From Mangrovicoccus sp. HB161399 (GTDB lineage: Bacteria; Pseudomonadota; Alphaproteobacteria; Rhodobacterales; Rhodobacteraceae): 64,000 nucleotides of DNA. The stretch covers positions 1-64,000 of the forward strand of contig NZ_JAATVU010000029.1 of assembly GCF_013184745.1 (NCBI RefSeq), written 5' to 3'. The position numbers and the translations under genes are program-made. Below are positions 7,338 through 15,214 of the stretch, one piece after another. The first letter of the stretch is position 1. Every line of letters begins with the position of its first letter. The notes under the pieces are model-generated. The model saw only the letters and a list, made by a program, of their open reading frames with translations, was not told the origin of the DNA and ran no database searches.

Positions 7338-7343
7338 GCGGAC

Positions 7344-8300
7344 TCAGCGGCGCTGCGGAACGCCCGGCAGCGCGCAGAGCATCTCGTAGAGGAAATTCGC
7401 AGCGATCACGGCGGTGTTTCCGGCCATGTCATAGGGCGGGGACACTTCCACCAGGTCGCAGCCGACGAGGTTGAGGCCCGCGCAGCCGCGGATGATCTCC
7501 AGCCCCTGCATCGTGGTCAGCCCGCCGACCTCCACCGTGCCGGTGCCGGGCGCGAAGCCGGGATCGAGGCTGTCGATGTCATAGCTCAGATAGACCGGCG
7601 CATCGCCGATCTTCGCGCGGATCTCGGCCATCAGCGGCACCAGCGAGCGGTGCCAGCACTCGTCGGCGCGGACCACCGTCCAGCCCTGCTTCTGCCCCCA
7701 GTCGAACTCCCCCGGCGAATAGCCCGAACCCCTCAGCCCGATCTGGAACACCTTGTCGTTCTGCAGGCAGCCCTCTTCCCAGGCGCGGCGGAACGGGCAG
7801 CCATGGGCAACGGTCTCGCCGAACATCTCCTCGTTGGTGTCCGAATGCGCGTCGACATGGATCAGCGCGACCGGACCGTGGCGTTCCTTCATCGCCCGCA
7901 GGATCGGCCAGGTCAGCGTGTGGTCGCCGCCCAGCGTCAGCGGGATGGCACCGTGGGACAGCACCCCCCGGTAATGCTCCGCGATGATCTCCACCGATTT
8001 CTTCAGGTCGTAGAGGTTGATCGGCACGTCGCCGATATCGGCGACCTGCAGGTGCTCGAAGGGCGCGGCCCCGGTGGCCATGTTGCAGGGGCGGATCATC
8101 CGGCTCTCGTCGCGGATCTGGCGCGGCCCCAGCCGGGTGCCCGGGCGGTTCGAGGTGCCGATGTCCATCGGGATGCCGAGGAAGCAGGCGTCGAGCCCTT
8201 CGGCGGTGTCCTGCGAGGGCAGGCGCATCATCGTCGCGGGGCCGCCGGTCCGGGGCATCTGGTCGCCGCCGAGCGGCTGGTTGAAGCGGTGGCTGGTCAT
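7344..8300 (-). CDS. Ureohydrolase: guanidinobutyrase or agmatinase
   Basis: A 318-residue arginase-family Mn enzyme that releases urea from a guanidino compound. Metal-binding motifs are LGGDHTL, HVDAHSDT and SYDIDSLDPGFAPGTGT. The N-terminal QPLGGDQMPRTGGPATMMRLP-like block and MIRPCNMATGAAPFEHL resemble Pseudomonas guanidinobutyrase (GbuA) more than classical SpeB, so 4-guanidinobutyrate is the favoured substrate, with agmatine possible. It is divergent from a BCCT transporter and near a polyamine-type ABC importer, which fits catabolism of arginine-derived amines. Confidence 0.88.
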   Translation of the reverse strand: MTSHRFNQPLGGDQMPRTGGPATMMRLPSQDTAEGLDACFLGIPMDIGTSNRPGTRLGPRQIRDESRMIRPCNMATGAAPFEHLQVADIGDVPINLYDLKKSVEIIAEHYRGVLSHGAIPLTLGGDHTLTWPILRAMKERHGPVALIHVDAHSDTNEEMFGETVAHGCPFRRAWEEGCLQNDKVFQIGLRGSGYSPGEFDWGQKQGWTVVRADECWHRSLVPLMAEIRAKIGDAPVYLSYDIDSLDPGFAPGTGTVEVGGLTTMQGLEIIRGCAGLNLVGCDLVEVSPPYDMAGNTAVIAANFLYEMLCALPGVPQRR

Positions 8301-8440
8301 GTCAGGTCCTTTCGCGGGCGGGCCGGATGGGCCGCGGGGAGGTGCGGCATCCGGAAAATCTCGGAAAATTGCGGAACCGTGCGGGAACGCGCCCTGTTGG
8401 TCTTCACGTAACCTTCAGTTCGCAACTTGGAGTCAGTCAT

Positions 8441-10126
8441 TTGGAACAGCTCGCCCGACGTCTCGGCCTCAGGACCGACCCGACGATCTTCTTCCTTTCG
8501 GCAGGCATCACTGTGGCGTTCGTGCTCGCGCTGGTGCTCTTTCCGGAACCGATCGGCAGCGCCTTCGCGGCCGGGCGCGCCTGGATCGTGACCAATCTGG
8601 GCTGGTTCTTCGTGGCGGGCGTCAATCTCTGGCTCGGCTTCCTGATCTGGGCGGCAGCCTCGCGCTACGGCCATATCCGTCTGGGCCGCGAGGGCTCGCG
8701 CCCGGAGTATTCCAATCTCAGCTGGTTCACCATGCTCTTTGCCGGCGGCATCGGCACCGTTCTGATGTTCTGGGGCGTGGCCGAGCCTATCAGCCATTTC
8801 GCCGCTCCGCCGCTGCCGGGCGTCGATCCCTTCACCGAGGAGGCCGCGCAGGACGCCATGTCCATCGCGATCTACCATCTGGGGCTGCACACCTGGACGA
8901 TCTTCACCCTGCCGGGGCTGGCCTTCGCCTATTTCATCAACCGCTACGACCTGCCGGTCCGGGTCAGCTCGGTCTTCTACCCGCTGCTGGGCGAGGGCAT
9001 CCACGGGCCGGTGGGCAAGGCGATCGACATCGCCTCGATCCTCGGCACGCTCTTCGGCGTCGCTGTCTCGCTGGGGCTCGGCTCCAGCCAGATCGCGGCC
9101 GGGCTCGACGCGCTCTGGGGGACCGGCGACGGGGTCACGGTGAAGGTCGCGATCCTTGCCGTACTGACCGTCGTGGCCGTGGGGTCGATCGTCGCCGGGC
9201 TGGATGCCGGGGTGAAGCTCCTGTCGAACATCAATATCGGCATGGCGGTCGGGCTGATGGTCTTCGTGCTGGTCACCGGCTCGACCCTGTTCCTGCTGCG
9301 CGGCATCGTCGAGACCTTCGGGCTCTACTTCTCCAACCTGCCGCACCTGGCCTTCTGGAACGACATGCTGGCCGACGAGAACCCGTCGAACGACGGCTGG
9401 GGCTGGCAAGGGTCCTGGACGGTGTTCTACTGGGCCTGGACGGTGACCTGGTCGCCCTTCATCGGGCTTTTCGTGGCGCGCATCTCGCGCGGCCGGACGA
9501 TCCGCGAATTCGTCTTCGGCGTGCTGCTGGCGCCGTCGCTCTTCACTCTCGTCTGGTTCGCCATCTTCGGCTGGCAGGCGATGGAGTTCGACGGGCTGGG
9601 CCTTGCCGCGCGCGAGGCGATGGGGGGCAGCGCCGGGCAGATCAGCGATGCGGTGGCCGAAAGCGTGCCGCTCGCCATGTTCGCCTTCTTCGAGAACTTG
9701 CCCTGGACGCCGCTGATCCAGGGGCTGGCCGTGGTGATCGTGGCGATCTTCTTTGCCACCTCCTCGGATTCGGCCTCGCTGGTCGTCGACATGCTCTGCA
9801 CCGGCACGGCGCAGCCCGGCCCGGTGCACCAGCGGGTGTTCTGGGGCGCGGCCGAGGGGCTGGTCGCCGCCATGCTGATCGTGCTGGCGGGCGAGGCCGG
9901 GCTGACCGCGCTTCAGGAGGTGATCACCGTCGTCGGCCTGCCGATCTTCGCGCTGGTCTGCATGATGATCCCCTCGCTGATCCGCGGGCTGGCGCTCGAG
10001 GACATCGACCATGTCACGGTCGGCGCGCGCCCGGATCTGGAGGAATTCGGCCATGGCGCGGAGTCAGGCGCCGTGGCTGGCCAGCCAGGCCGTGATCATG
10101 GCGCGCAGCCGGTCCCCGGAGAATGA
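8441..10126 (+). CDS. BCCT-family transporter (betaine/carnitine/choline type)
   Basis: A 561-residue secondary transporter with twelve expected membrane helices. The family signature around WTVFYWAWTVTWSPFIGLF and RGRTIREFVFGVL, the GGIGTVLMFWGVAEP segment, and IFFATSSDSASLVVDML are clear. The start is a TTG at 8441 with GGAG 8 bases upstream; the frame extends further without a better start. Substrates are quaternary or small amino compounds, and the guanidinobutyrase next door hints at a guanidino or betaine substrate, but this is inference. The last 63 bases overlap the convergent metallo-hydrolase gene, and the terminal ~20 residues look atypical. Confidence 0.9.
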   Translation: MEQLARRLGLRTDPTIFFLSAGITVAFVLALVLFPEPIGSAFAAGRAWIVTNLGWFFVAGVNLWLGFLIWAAASRYGHIRLGREGSRPEYSNLSWFTMLFAGGIGTVLMFWGVAEPISHFAAPPLPGVDPFTEEAAQDAMSIAIYHLGLHTWTIFTLPGLAFAYFINRYDLPVRVSSVFYPLLGEGIHGPVGKAIDIASILGTLFGVAVSLGLGSSQIAAGLDALWGTGDGVTVKVAILAVLTVVAVGSIVAGLDAGVKLLSNINIGMAVGLMVFVLVTGSTLFLLRGIVETFGLYFSNLPHLAFWNDMLADENPSNDGWGWQGSWTVFYWAWTVTWSPFIGLFVARISRGRTIREFVFGVLLAPSLFTLVWFAIFGWQAMEFDGLGLAAREAMGGSAGQISDAVAESVPLAMFAFFENLPWTPLIQGLAVVIVAIFFATSSDSASLVVDMLCTGTAQPGPVHQRVFWGAAEGLVAAMLIVLAGEAGLTALQEVITVVGLPIFALVCMMIPSLIRGLALEDIDHVTVGARPDLEEFGHGAESGAVAGQPGRDHGAQPVPGE

Positions 10127-10792
10127 CGGGAAGTGCCCGCCATGGACGGTCCTGACCGGCAGGGACAGGAGCCGCTCCATGGAGCGGACGTAACCGGCGG
10201 CATCGGCATGGTAGGTGTCCTCGATCAGCGGCCCGTCATAGACGATGTCGCCGGAGATCAGGATGCCGGTCGCCGCCTCCCAGAGCGCGATGCCCCCCGG
10301 ACTGTGGCCCGGCGTGTGGATCACCTCGAAATGGCGGTCGCCGAGGTCGATCATGTCGCCATCCTCGAGGATCCGCGTCGCGGGCGCGGCCTTCACCGCA
10401 TAGGTCGCGGACTGGTAGGGCACATCCGGCAGCGCGTCGAAGATATCGTCGGTGACGTAGGGATCCGCCAGTGTCGAGGCGCGGGTCGGCGCGGCGAGGA
10501 TATCGGCCTCGCAGCGGTGGCAGAGCCGGTCAGGGAATTCGTGGTGGCAGCCGACATGGTCGAAATGGGTGTGGCTCGCAACGGCGTCGAGCGGCCGCTC
10601 GCTGACCAAGGGCACCCATTGGCGCAAGCTGACGACGCCCATGCCGCTATCCACCATCATGTCGCGGTCGCGGCCGCGGACATGCCAGATGTTGCAGCGG
10701 TAGAACTCCTGGATGAACGGCTCGTCGATCCAGGTGATGCCATCCCCGACCTTGCGCAGCCGGTACCAGTCCTTCGGGGGAATGCGGGTCAT
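10064..10792 (-). CDS. Metallo-beta-lactamase-fold hydrolase
   Basis: A 242-residue MBL-fold protein with the metal-binding motif SHTHFDHVG, a second His in HTPGHSPGG, Asp in ISGDIVYDG and a final His in VHGGHFPSF. The fold covers hydrolases of many esters and thioesters, so the substrate is unknown. Its ATG overlaps the stop of the ABC ATPase gene (ATGA), making it the last gene of a polyamine-type importer operon and probably involved with the imported compound. It has no signal peptide, so it is cytoplasmic. Confidence 0.85.
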   Translation of the reverse strand: MTRIPPKDWYRLRKVGDGITWIDEPFIQEFYRCNIWHVRGRDRDMMVDSGMGVVSLRQWVPLVSERPLDAVASHTHFDHVGCHHEFPDRLCHRCEADILAAPTRASTLADPYVTDDIFDALPDVPYQSATYAVKAAPATRILEDGDMIDLGDRHFEVIHTPGHSPGGIALWEAATGILISGDIVYDGPLIEDTYHADAAGYVRSMERLLSLPVRTVHGGHFPSFSGDRLRAMITAWLASHGA

Positions 10793-11811
10793 GCGGCCTC
10801 CGGCAGGATGACGGGATCGCGGCCGAAGAGCTCCACCTCGGCGCCGATCTCGGGGTGGCTGCCCTGCGGGAGGTGCGCGACGAGGCGCATGTCCGGGGCC
10901 GAGAGGGGCGCGAAATGGCAGCGGTGATGCGCGCCGAAGAAGGCGGCCTCGGTCAGGCGGGCGCGGCCGAGGCTGAAGCTGCCCGTCAGTCCGACGCTTT
11001 CGGGGCGCAGGCAGAGGATGCCCTCCGAGGGCGGAACGGGCAGGGGGCCGAGCGGACTGGCGACGCCGCTGCCGTCGGGACGGACCGGCAGGCGGTTGAG
11101 CTCGCCCATGAAATTCGCCGAGAACAGCGTGCGGGGGCGCAGATAGACCTCTTCCGGCGTGCCGCAATGCTCGATCTTCCCGGCATTCATCACCACGATC
11201 CGGTCGGCGATGGCCATGGCCTCTTCCTGGTCGTGGGTGACATGGATGAAGGTGGTGCCGACGCGGCGCTGGATCGACTTCAGCTCGTCCTGCATCTGCC
11301 GCCGCAGCTTCAGGTCGAGCGCGCCGAGCGGCTCGTCGAGCAGCAGAACGTCTGGCTCCGCCGCCAGAGCGCGGGCCAGCGCTACGCGCTGCCGCTGCCC
11401 GCCCGACAGCGCATGGGGCTTGCGTCCCGCCTTGTCGTCGAGCCCCACCATGGCGAGCATCTCCATCGCCTTGGCATCGCGCGCGCGCCGCGCCATCCCG
11501 CGCATCCTCAGCCCGAAGCCGACATTGTCCCTGAGCGTCATGTGCGGGAAGAGCGCGTAGTCCTGGAACATGGTCGTGGTGGGCCTGAGCTTCGGCCCGA
11601 CATGGGTCATGTCCCTGCCGCCGATCAGGATCTGGCCCTCCGAGGGCGTCAGGAACCCGCCGATCAGCGACAGCAACGTGGTCTTGCCGCAGCCGGAGGG
11701 CCCGAGCAGCACGACGAACTCGCCGGCATTGATCGACAGGTCGATGCGGTGCAGCGCGGTGAACAGCTCGAACCGGTGCTCGACGGCCCGGATTTCCACG
11801 TCAGCAGTCAT
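10789..11811 (-). CDS. ABC transporter ATPase, spermidine/putrescine (PotA) type
   Basis: A 340-residue ATPase of a polyamine-type importer. Walker A is GPSGCGKTT, the Q-loop lies in TTTMFQDYALFPHMT, the signature is LSGGQRQRVALARAL, and Walker B is DVLLLDEPLGALD, followed by HVTHDQEEAMAIADR. The C-terminal TOBE-like region (residues ~240-340) is present. Its start overlaps the stop of the preceding permease (ATGA). Substrate range for this subfamily includes polyamines and related amines. Confidence 0.92.
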   Translation of the reverse strand: MTADVEIRAVEHRFELFTALHRIDLSINAGEFVVLLGPSGCGKTTLLSLIGGFLTPSEGQILIGGRDMTHVGPKLRPTTTMFQDYALFPHMTLRDNVGFGLRMRGMARRARDAKAMEMLAMVGLDDKAGRKPHALSGGQRQRVALARALAAEPDVLLLDEPLGALDLKLRRQMQDELKSIQRRVGTTFIHVTHDQEEAMAIADRIVVMNAGKIEHCGTPEEVYLRPRTLFSANFMGELNRLPVRPDGSGVASPLGPLPVPPSEGILCLRPESVGLTGSFSLGRARLTEAAFFGAHHRCHFAPLSAPDMRLVAHLPQGSHPEIGAEVELFGRDPVILPEAA

Positions 11812-12578
11812 TTGGAAGCCTTTCGGAATAGCGCGAGTTCCAGCGTCACGACCAGGAGGACCGAGACGAGGAAGACTAGCGAGCCCACGGCATTGGTCTC
11901 GGGCGAGAGGCCGGAGCGGAGCATCGACCAGATCTCCACCGGCAGGGTCACGTCGAAGCGGGTAAGCAGGAAGGCGATGATGAACTCGTCCCAGCTGAAG
12001 GTGAAGGACAGGAAGAAGGCCGCGGCCAGCGAGGGCGCGATCATCGGCGCGAGGATCAGCAGCAGGACCTGCGCCTCTCCCGCGCCGAGATCGCGGGCCG
12101 CCTTCAGCGCGGATTTCTGAGGCGCACCGATCGCCGCCGACAGGATGGCAAAGCAGAGCGGCAGGTTGATCACCACATGGCCGATCCCGGTCGCCATCAG
12201 CGAAGGGCGGACGCCCGCCCAGTTGAACATCTGCAGCAGGCCAAGCCCGATGATCAGGTAGCTGACCGTCATCGGCGCGATGATCAGCCCGCGCATCAGC
12301 GCCCCGCCGGGCAGGCGCGTCTGCGCGAAGCCCGCTGCGGCGAGGAAGCCGAGAGCCAGCGCTACCGCCGAGGACAGCAGCGCCACCAGCATCGAGTTGC
12401 CGAGTGCCGCCATCAGGTCGCGGTCGCCCAGCACCTTTGCGTACCACTCCGTCGTCGGCCCGTTGAACGGCGGCACCGGCAGGCGGCCGTCCTGGAAGGA
12501 AAAGACCACCAGCACTGCCACCGGCAGCAGGATGAAGCCGAACATCACGGCCAGATAGGCCCAGGAAAGATAGCGCAT
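11808..12578 (-). CDS. ABC transporter permease, PotC type
   Basis: A 256-residue inner-membrane permease with about six hydrophobic segments and the EAA-type cytoplasmic loop (AARDLGAGEAQVLLLILAPMIAPS) that docks the ATPase. The segment FSFTFSWDEFIIAFLLTRF is typical of PotC-like subunits. Its ATG overlaps the upstream permease stop by one base (TGATG), and its own stop overlaps the ATPase start. Confidence 0.9.
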   Translation of the reverse strand: MRYLSWAYLAVMFGFILLPVAVLVVFSFQDGRLPVPPFNGPTTEWYAKVLGDRDLMAALGNSMLVALLSSAVALALGFLAAAGFAQTRLPGGALMRGLIIAPMTVSYLIIGLGLLQMFNWAGVRPSLMATGIGHVVINLPLCFAILSAAIGAPQKSALKAARDLGAGEAQVLLLILAPMIAPSLAAAFFLSFTFSWDEFIIAFLLTRFDVTLPVEIWSMLRSGLSPETNAVGSLVFLVSVLLVVTLELALFRKASK

Positions 12579-13432
12579 CAGACCCGCTCCATCTTCAGCC
12601 AGCGCGCGCACGCGGCATAGGCGAGGGTCACCATGACCATCAGCACGACCGACAGGCCGGAGGCCAGCGGATAGTCGCCGCGCCGCCCGAGCTGCAGCAT
12701 GATCAGCTGCGGCAGGCTGAGCTCGTTGTTGCCGCCGAGGATCTGCGGCGTGATGTAGTCGCCGATGCACAGCACGAAGGTCAGGAAGGCGCCGGTCATC
12801 ACCCCGGGCAGGGTCAGCGGCAGGATCACCAGCCGGATCACCTGCCAGCGCGACGCACCCAGGTCTTCGGCCGCGCGGGCGTAGTTCGGCGAAAGCTGCA
12901 CGAGGTTGGAATAGATCGTCAGCGTCAGCAGCATGACGAAGAAATGGGTGAAGCCGATCACGGTGGCGGCGCGCGTCGCCAAGATCTGCACCGGCTCGGC
13001 GAGGATGCCCAGCCCGGTCAGCGCGTTCATGATCACGCCCTTTTCGCCCAGAACCAGCGCCCAGGAATAGGAGCGGACGACATAGGAGGTCCAGAACGGC
13101 AGCACCGCGAGCAAGAGCGCCAGCCGCCGCCAGCGCGCCGGGACCCGCGTGGCGATGATCCAGGCCAGCGGCCAGGCGAGCAGCACCGAGAGCACCGTGA
13201 CCGTTGCGGTGATCTCCAGCGAGACGCGGATGCCCTTGTAGAGCGACGGATCGGTGAAGATCCGGGCGTAGGTCCCGAGATCGGGACCGGGGACGACCGT
13301 GCGTCCCTCCAGATGGCCGAGGCTCATCCAGACCATCGCCGCGAAGGGCAGGACGAAGAAGGCCCCCGTCCAGAGCAGGGCCGGCGCGGCCAGCCCCGCG
13401 CCCAGGCGTTTCTCGGTGCGCTCGATGCTCAT
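12578..13432 (-). CDS. ABC transporter permease, PotB type
   Basis: A 284-residue permease with about six membrane segments and the EAA loop (AAEDLGASRWQVIRLVILPL). FVLCIGDYITPQILGG is a PotB-like signature. The start chosen (MSIERTEKRLG) lies 4 bases after the binding-protein stop; the upstream extension of the frame would run into that gene. Confidence 0.9.
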   Translation of the reverse strand: MSIERTEKRLGAGLAAPALLWTGAFFVLPFAAMVWMSLGHLEGRTVVPGPDLGTYARIFTDPSLYKGIRVSLEITATVTVLSVLLAWPLAWIIATRVPARWRRLALLLAVLPFWTSYVVRSYSWALVLGEKGVIMNALTGLGILAEPVQILATRAATVIGFTHFFVMLLTLTIYSNLVQLSPNYARAAEDLGASRWQVIRLVILPLTLPGVMTGAFLTFVLCIGDYITPQILGGNNELSLPQLIMLQLGRRGDYPLASGLSVVLMVMVTLAYAACARWLKMERV

Positions 13433-13436
13433 GGCG

Positions 13437-14495
13437 TCAGTTCTGCAGCATGTCCGTCCAGAGGTCCTGCATCGCCGTGTCGGTCTCGGCATCCGGGACC
13501 GGGTAGAGCTGGGCGCGGGCCAGGTAGCCTTCCTGCTCGTCCCAGCGCAGCACGGATTTCTGGTCGTCGGTCAGAACCTCGCCCGCCGCCTTGTTCGCGG
13601 GCATCCCCCAGTAGCAGGACGATGTCGCCAGCCGTGCCTGGCCCTCGGGCGACAGGATGTACTTGATGAACTCGACGGCCAGATCGGGCTTCTCGGTGCC
13701 CTCGACCATGGCGATGGACTGGGTCCAGACCAGGCCGCCCTCCTCGGGGATGGTCCAGTCGAGATCGGGGTTCTCCGCGTTCAGCACCGCGGTCAGCCAC
13801 TCGCCGCCGCCGACCAGAACGTCGACCTCGCCGGTGGCCAGCGCGGTCTGGCTGCCCACCACGTCGGACACCTGGCGCGAGGCGGCGCGCAGCTTCATCA
13901 GCGGATCGCGCAGGGCGTCCAGCGCGGCGGCGTCCAGATCGGCGGTGTCCACGCCCTCGGCCAGCCCGACGATCCCCAGCACCGGCATGTAGTAGTCGTA
14001 GATCGCGATCTTGCCGTCATACTTGCCGGACCAGAGCGATTTCAGGCTCTTCATGTCCTCCGGATCGACCGCCGCCTTGTTGTAGGCAATGGTGTTGTAG
14101 CCGTATTTCTCGGTCACGCCGTAGAGCTTGCCGTCCACCGTCATCGCATCCGCCAGCGCGACCTCCCGAAAGGTGCCGGAGGTGTCGATAGCGCCCTCGG
14201 GCAGCGGCGCGAGAAAACCGGCCTCGGCCGCGCGGGCCACGTCGACCCCGTCGATGACCATCACGTCCCAGTCGCCCGGGCGGGATTGCTCGAGGATTGT
14301 CAGGCCCGCGGCGGTGCCCTCGTATTCCTTGACGTTGACGCGCACGTCATGGGCCTTCTCGAACGGCTCCAGCAGCGCCGCATCGGCATGGTCGCACCAG
14401 ATCAGCGCGTTGAGGTTCTCGGCCGCCTGCAGCGCGGTGGTCGAAAGCAGCCCGCCGAAAGCGGCAAGGCCCAGGGTTTGCATCCTGAAGGTCAT
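13437..14495 (-). CDS. Periplasmic polyamine-type substrate-binding protein (PotD/F family)
   Basis: A 352-residue solute-binding protein with a signal peptide ending near TTALQA|AENLN. The mature start (ENLNALIWCDHADAALLEPFE) and the VNVKEYEG..GDWDVMVIDG pattern are typical of spermidine/putrescine and related extracellular binding proteins. It is the first gene of the operon (binding protein, two permeases, ATPase, MBL hydrolase), preceded by GGGGAC. The exact ligand cannot be read from sequence; nearby guanidinobutyrase suggests a polyamine or guanidino-amine. Confidence 0.9.
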   Translation of the reverse strand: MTFRMQTLGLAAFGGLLSTTALQAAENLNALIWCDHADAALLEPFEKAHDVRVNVKEYEGTAAGLTILEQSRPGDWDVMVIDGVDVARAAEAGFLAPLPEGAIDTSGTFREVALADAMTVDGKLYGVTEKYGYNTIAYNKAAVDPEDMKSLKSLWSGKYDGKIAIYDYYMPVLGIVGLAEGVDTADLDAAALDALRDPLMKLRAASRQVSDVVGSQTALATGEVDVLVGGGEWLTAVLNAENPDLDWTIPEEGGLVWTQSIAMVEGTEKPDLAVEFIKYILSPEGQARLATSSCYWGMPANKAAGEVLTDDQKSVLRWDEQEGYLARAQLYPVPDAETDTAMQDLWTDMLQN

Positions 14496-14557
14496 CTATG
14501 GTCCCCGTTGTCGGTTTTCTTGCTGTTTTTCCGGCTTCAGCTTGACCAGCTCAAAAT

Positions 14558-14589
14558 CTGTAGTCAATCTGAACTTGAAGTCACTACAG
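14558..14589. promoter_or_regulatory. Candidate operator between ABC operon and TetR gene
   Basis: An inverted repeat CTGTAGT (14558-14564) and ACTACAG (14583-14589) separated by 18 bases, in the 104-bp gap between the divergent binding-protein and TetR-type genes. It ends about 10 bases before the regulator's start codon. Size, symmetry and place fit a TetR-family autoregulatory operator that could also control the importer. Confidence 0.5.
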
Positions 14590-14599
14590 GTTTTTCGAA

Positions 14600-15214
14600 A
14601 TGGCAGGTCTGCGCGAGCGGAAAAAAGCGGCAACGCGCAAACGCATCCTCGACTGCGCGGCGCAGATGTTCCGGGAGGACGGCTACGAGGCGTCGCGGAT
14701 CGAGGACATCGCCGAGGCGGCCGAGCTGTCGGTGGCGACCTTCTACAACTACTTCGGATCGAAGGCGGATCTGCTGCTGGCCGCGGTGCTGGAAGAGACC
14801 GCGATGGTGATGGAGGCGGTGGAGGCTTGCATCCGCGCCCCGGTCGCGACGCTGGAGGAGGGCTTCGGCGCCATCGTGGCGACCTATTTCCGGACATCCT
14901 TCCAGTACAGCTCGCGCGAGGTCTGGCGGATGGCCGTGGCGCGCACGATGCTCGATCCCGAGGCGGAATTCTCGCGCCGCTACATAGAGATCGACCGGGA
15001 GCTTTCCGATCAGCTCTGCCGCTTCCTCGCCGAGATGCAGGGCAGGGGGCTGGTGCGGGCGGATGTCGGGACCGAGCCGGCCGGGCGGCTGCTGTTCAAC
15101 AACGTCAACATGAACTTCATCGAGTTCATGCGCGCCTCCGCCATGACGGCGGAGGAGATCAGGTCGAAGGTAATGGCCGAAAGCGCGCCGCTGCTGTCGC
15201 GGCTGGCGGCCTAG
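14600..15214 (+). CDS. TetR-family transcriptional regulator
   Basis: A 204-residue regulator with an N-terminal helix-turn-helix (ILDCAAQMFREDGYEASRI then ELSVATFYNYFGSKADLLL) and an all-helical ligand domain. It is divergent from the polyamine-type ABC operon and probably represses it and itself, releasing on an amine or derivative. Its TAG stop ends at 15214 and the convergent opgH stop begins at the next base, so there is no room for a terminator between them. Confidence 0.9.
   Translation: MAGLRERKKAATRKRILDCAAQMFREDGYEASRIEDIAEAAELSVATFYNYFGSKADLLLAAVLEETAMVMEAVEACIRAPVATLEEGFGAIVATYFRTSFQYSSREVWRMAVARTMLDPEAEFSRRYIEIDRELSDQLCRFLAEMQGRGLVRADVGTEPAGRLLFNNVNMNFIEFMRASAMTAEEIRSKVMAESAPLLSRLAA

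Noticed and set aside
7334-7347. CTGAG-CGGA-CTCAG hairpin between AraC and ureohydrolase stops
   Set aside because: Only a 5-bp stem without T run and made from the two stop codons; too weak to call a terminator.
8017-10095. Very long alternative frames over the BCCT transporter gene
   Set aside because: They are GC-rich shadows in other frames; only the 8441-10126 frame has membrane segments and BCCT motifs.
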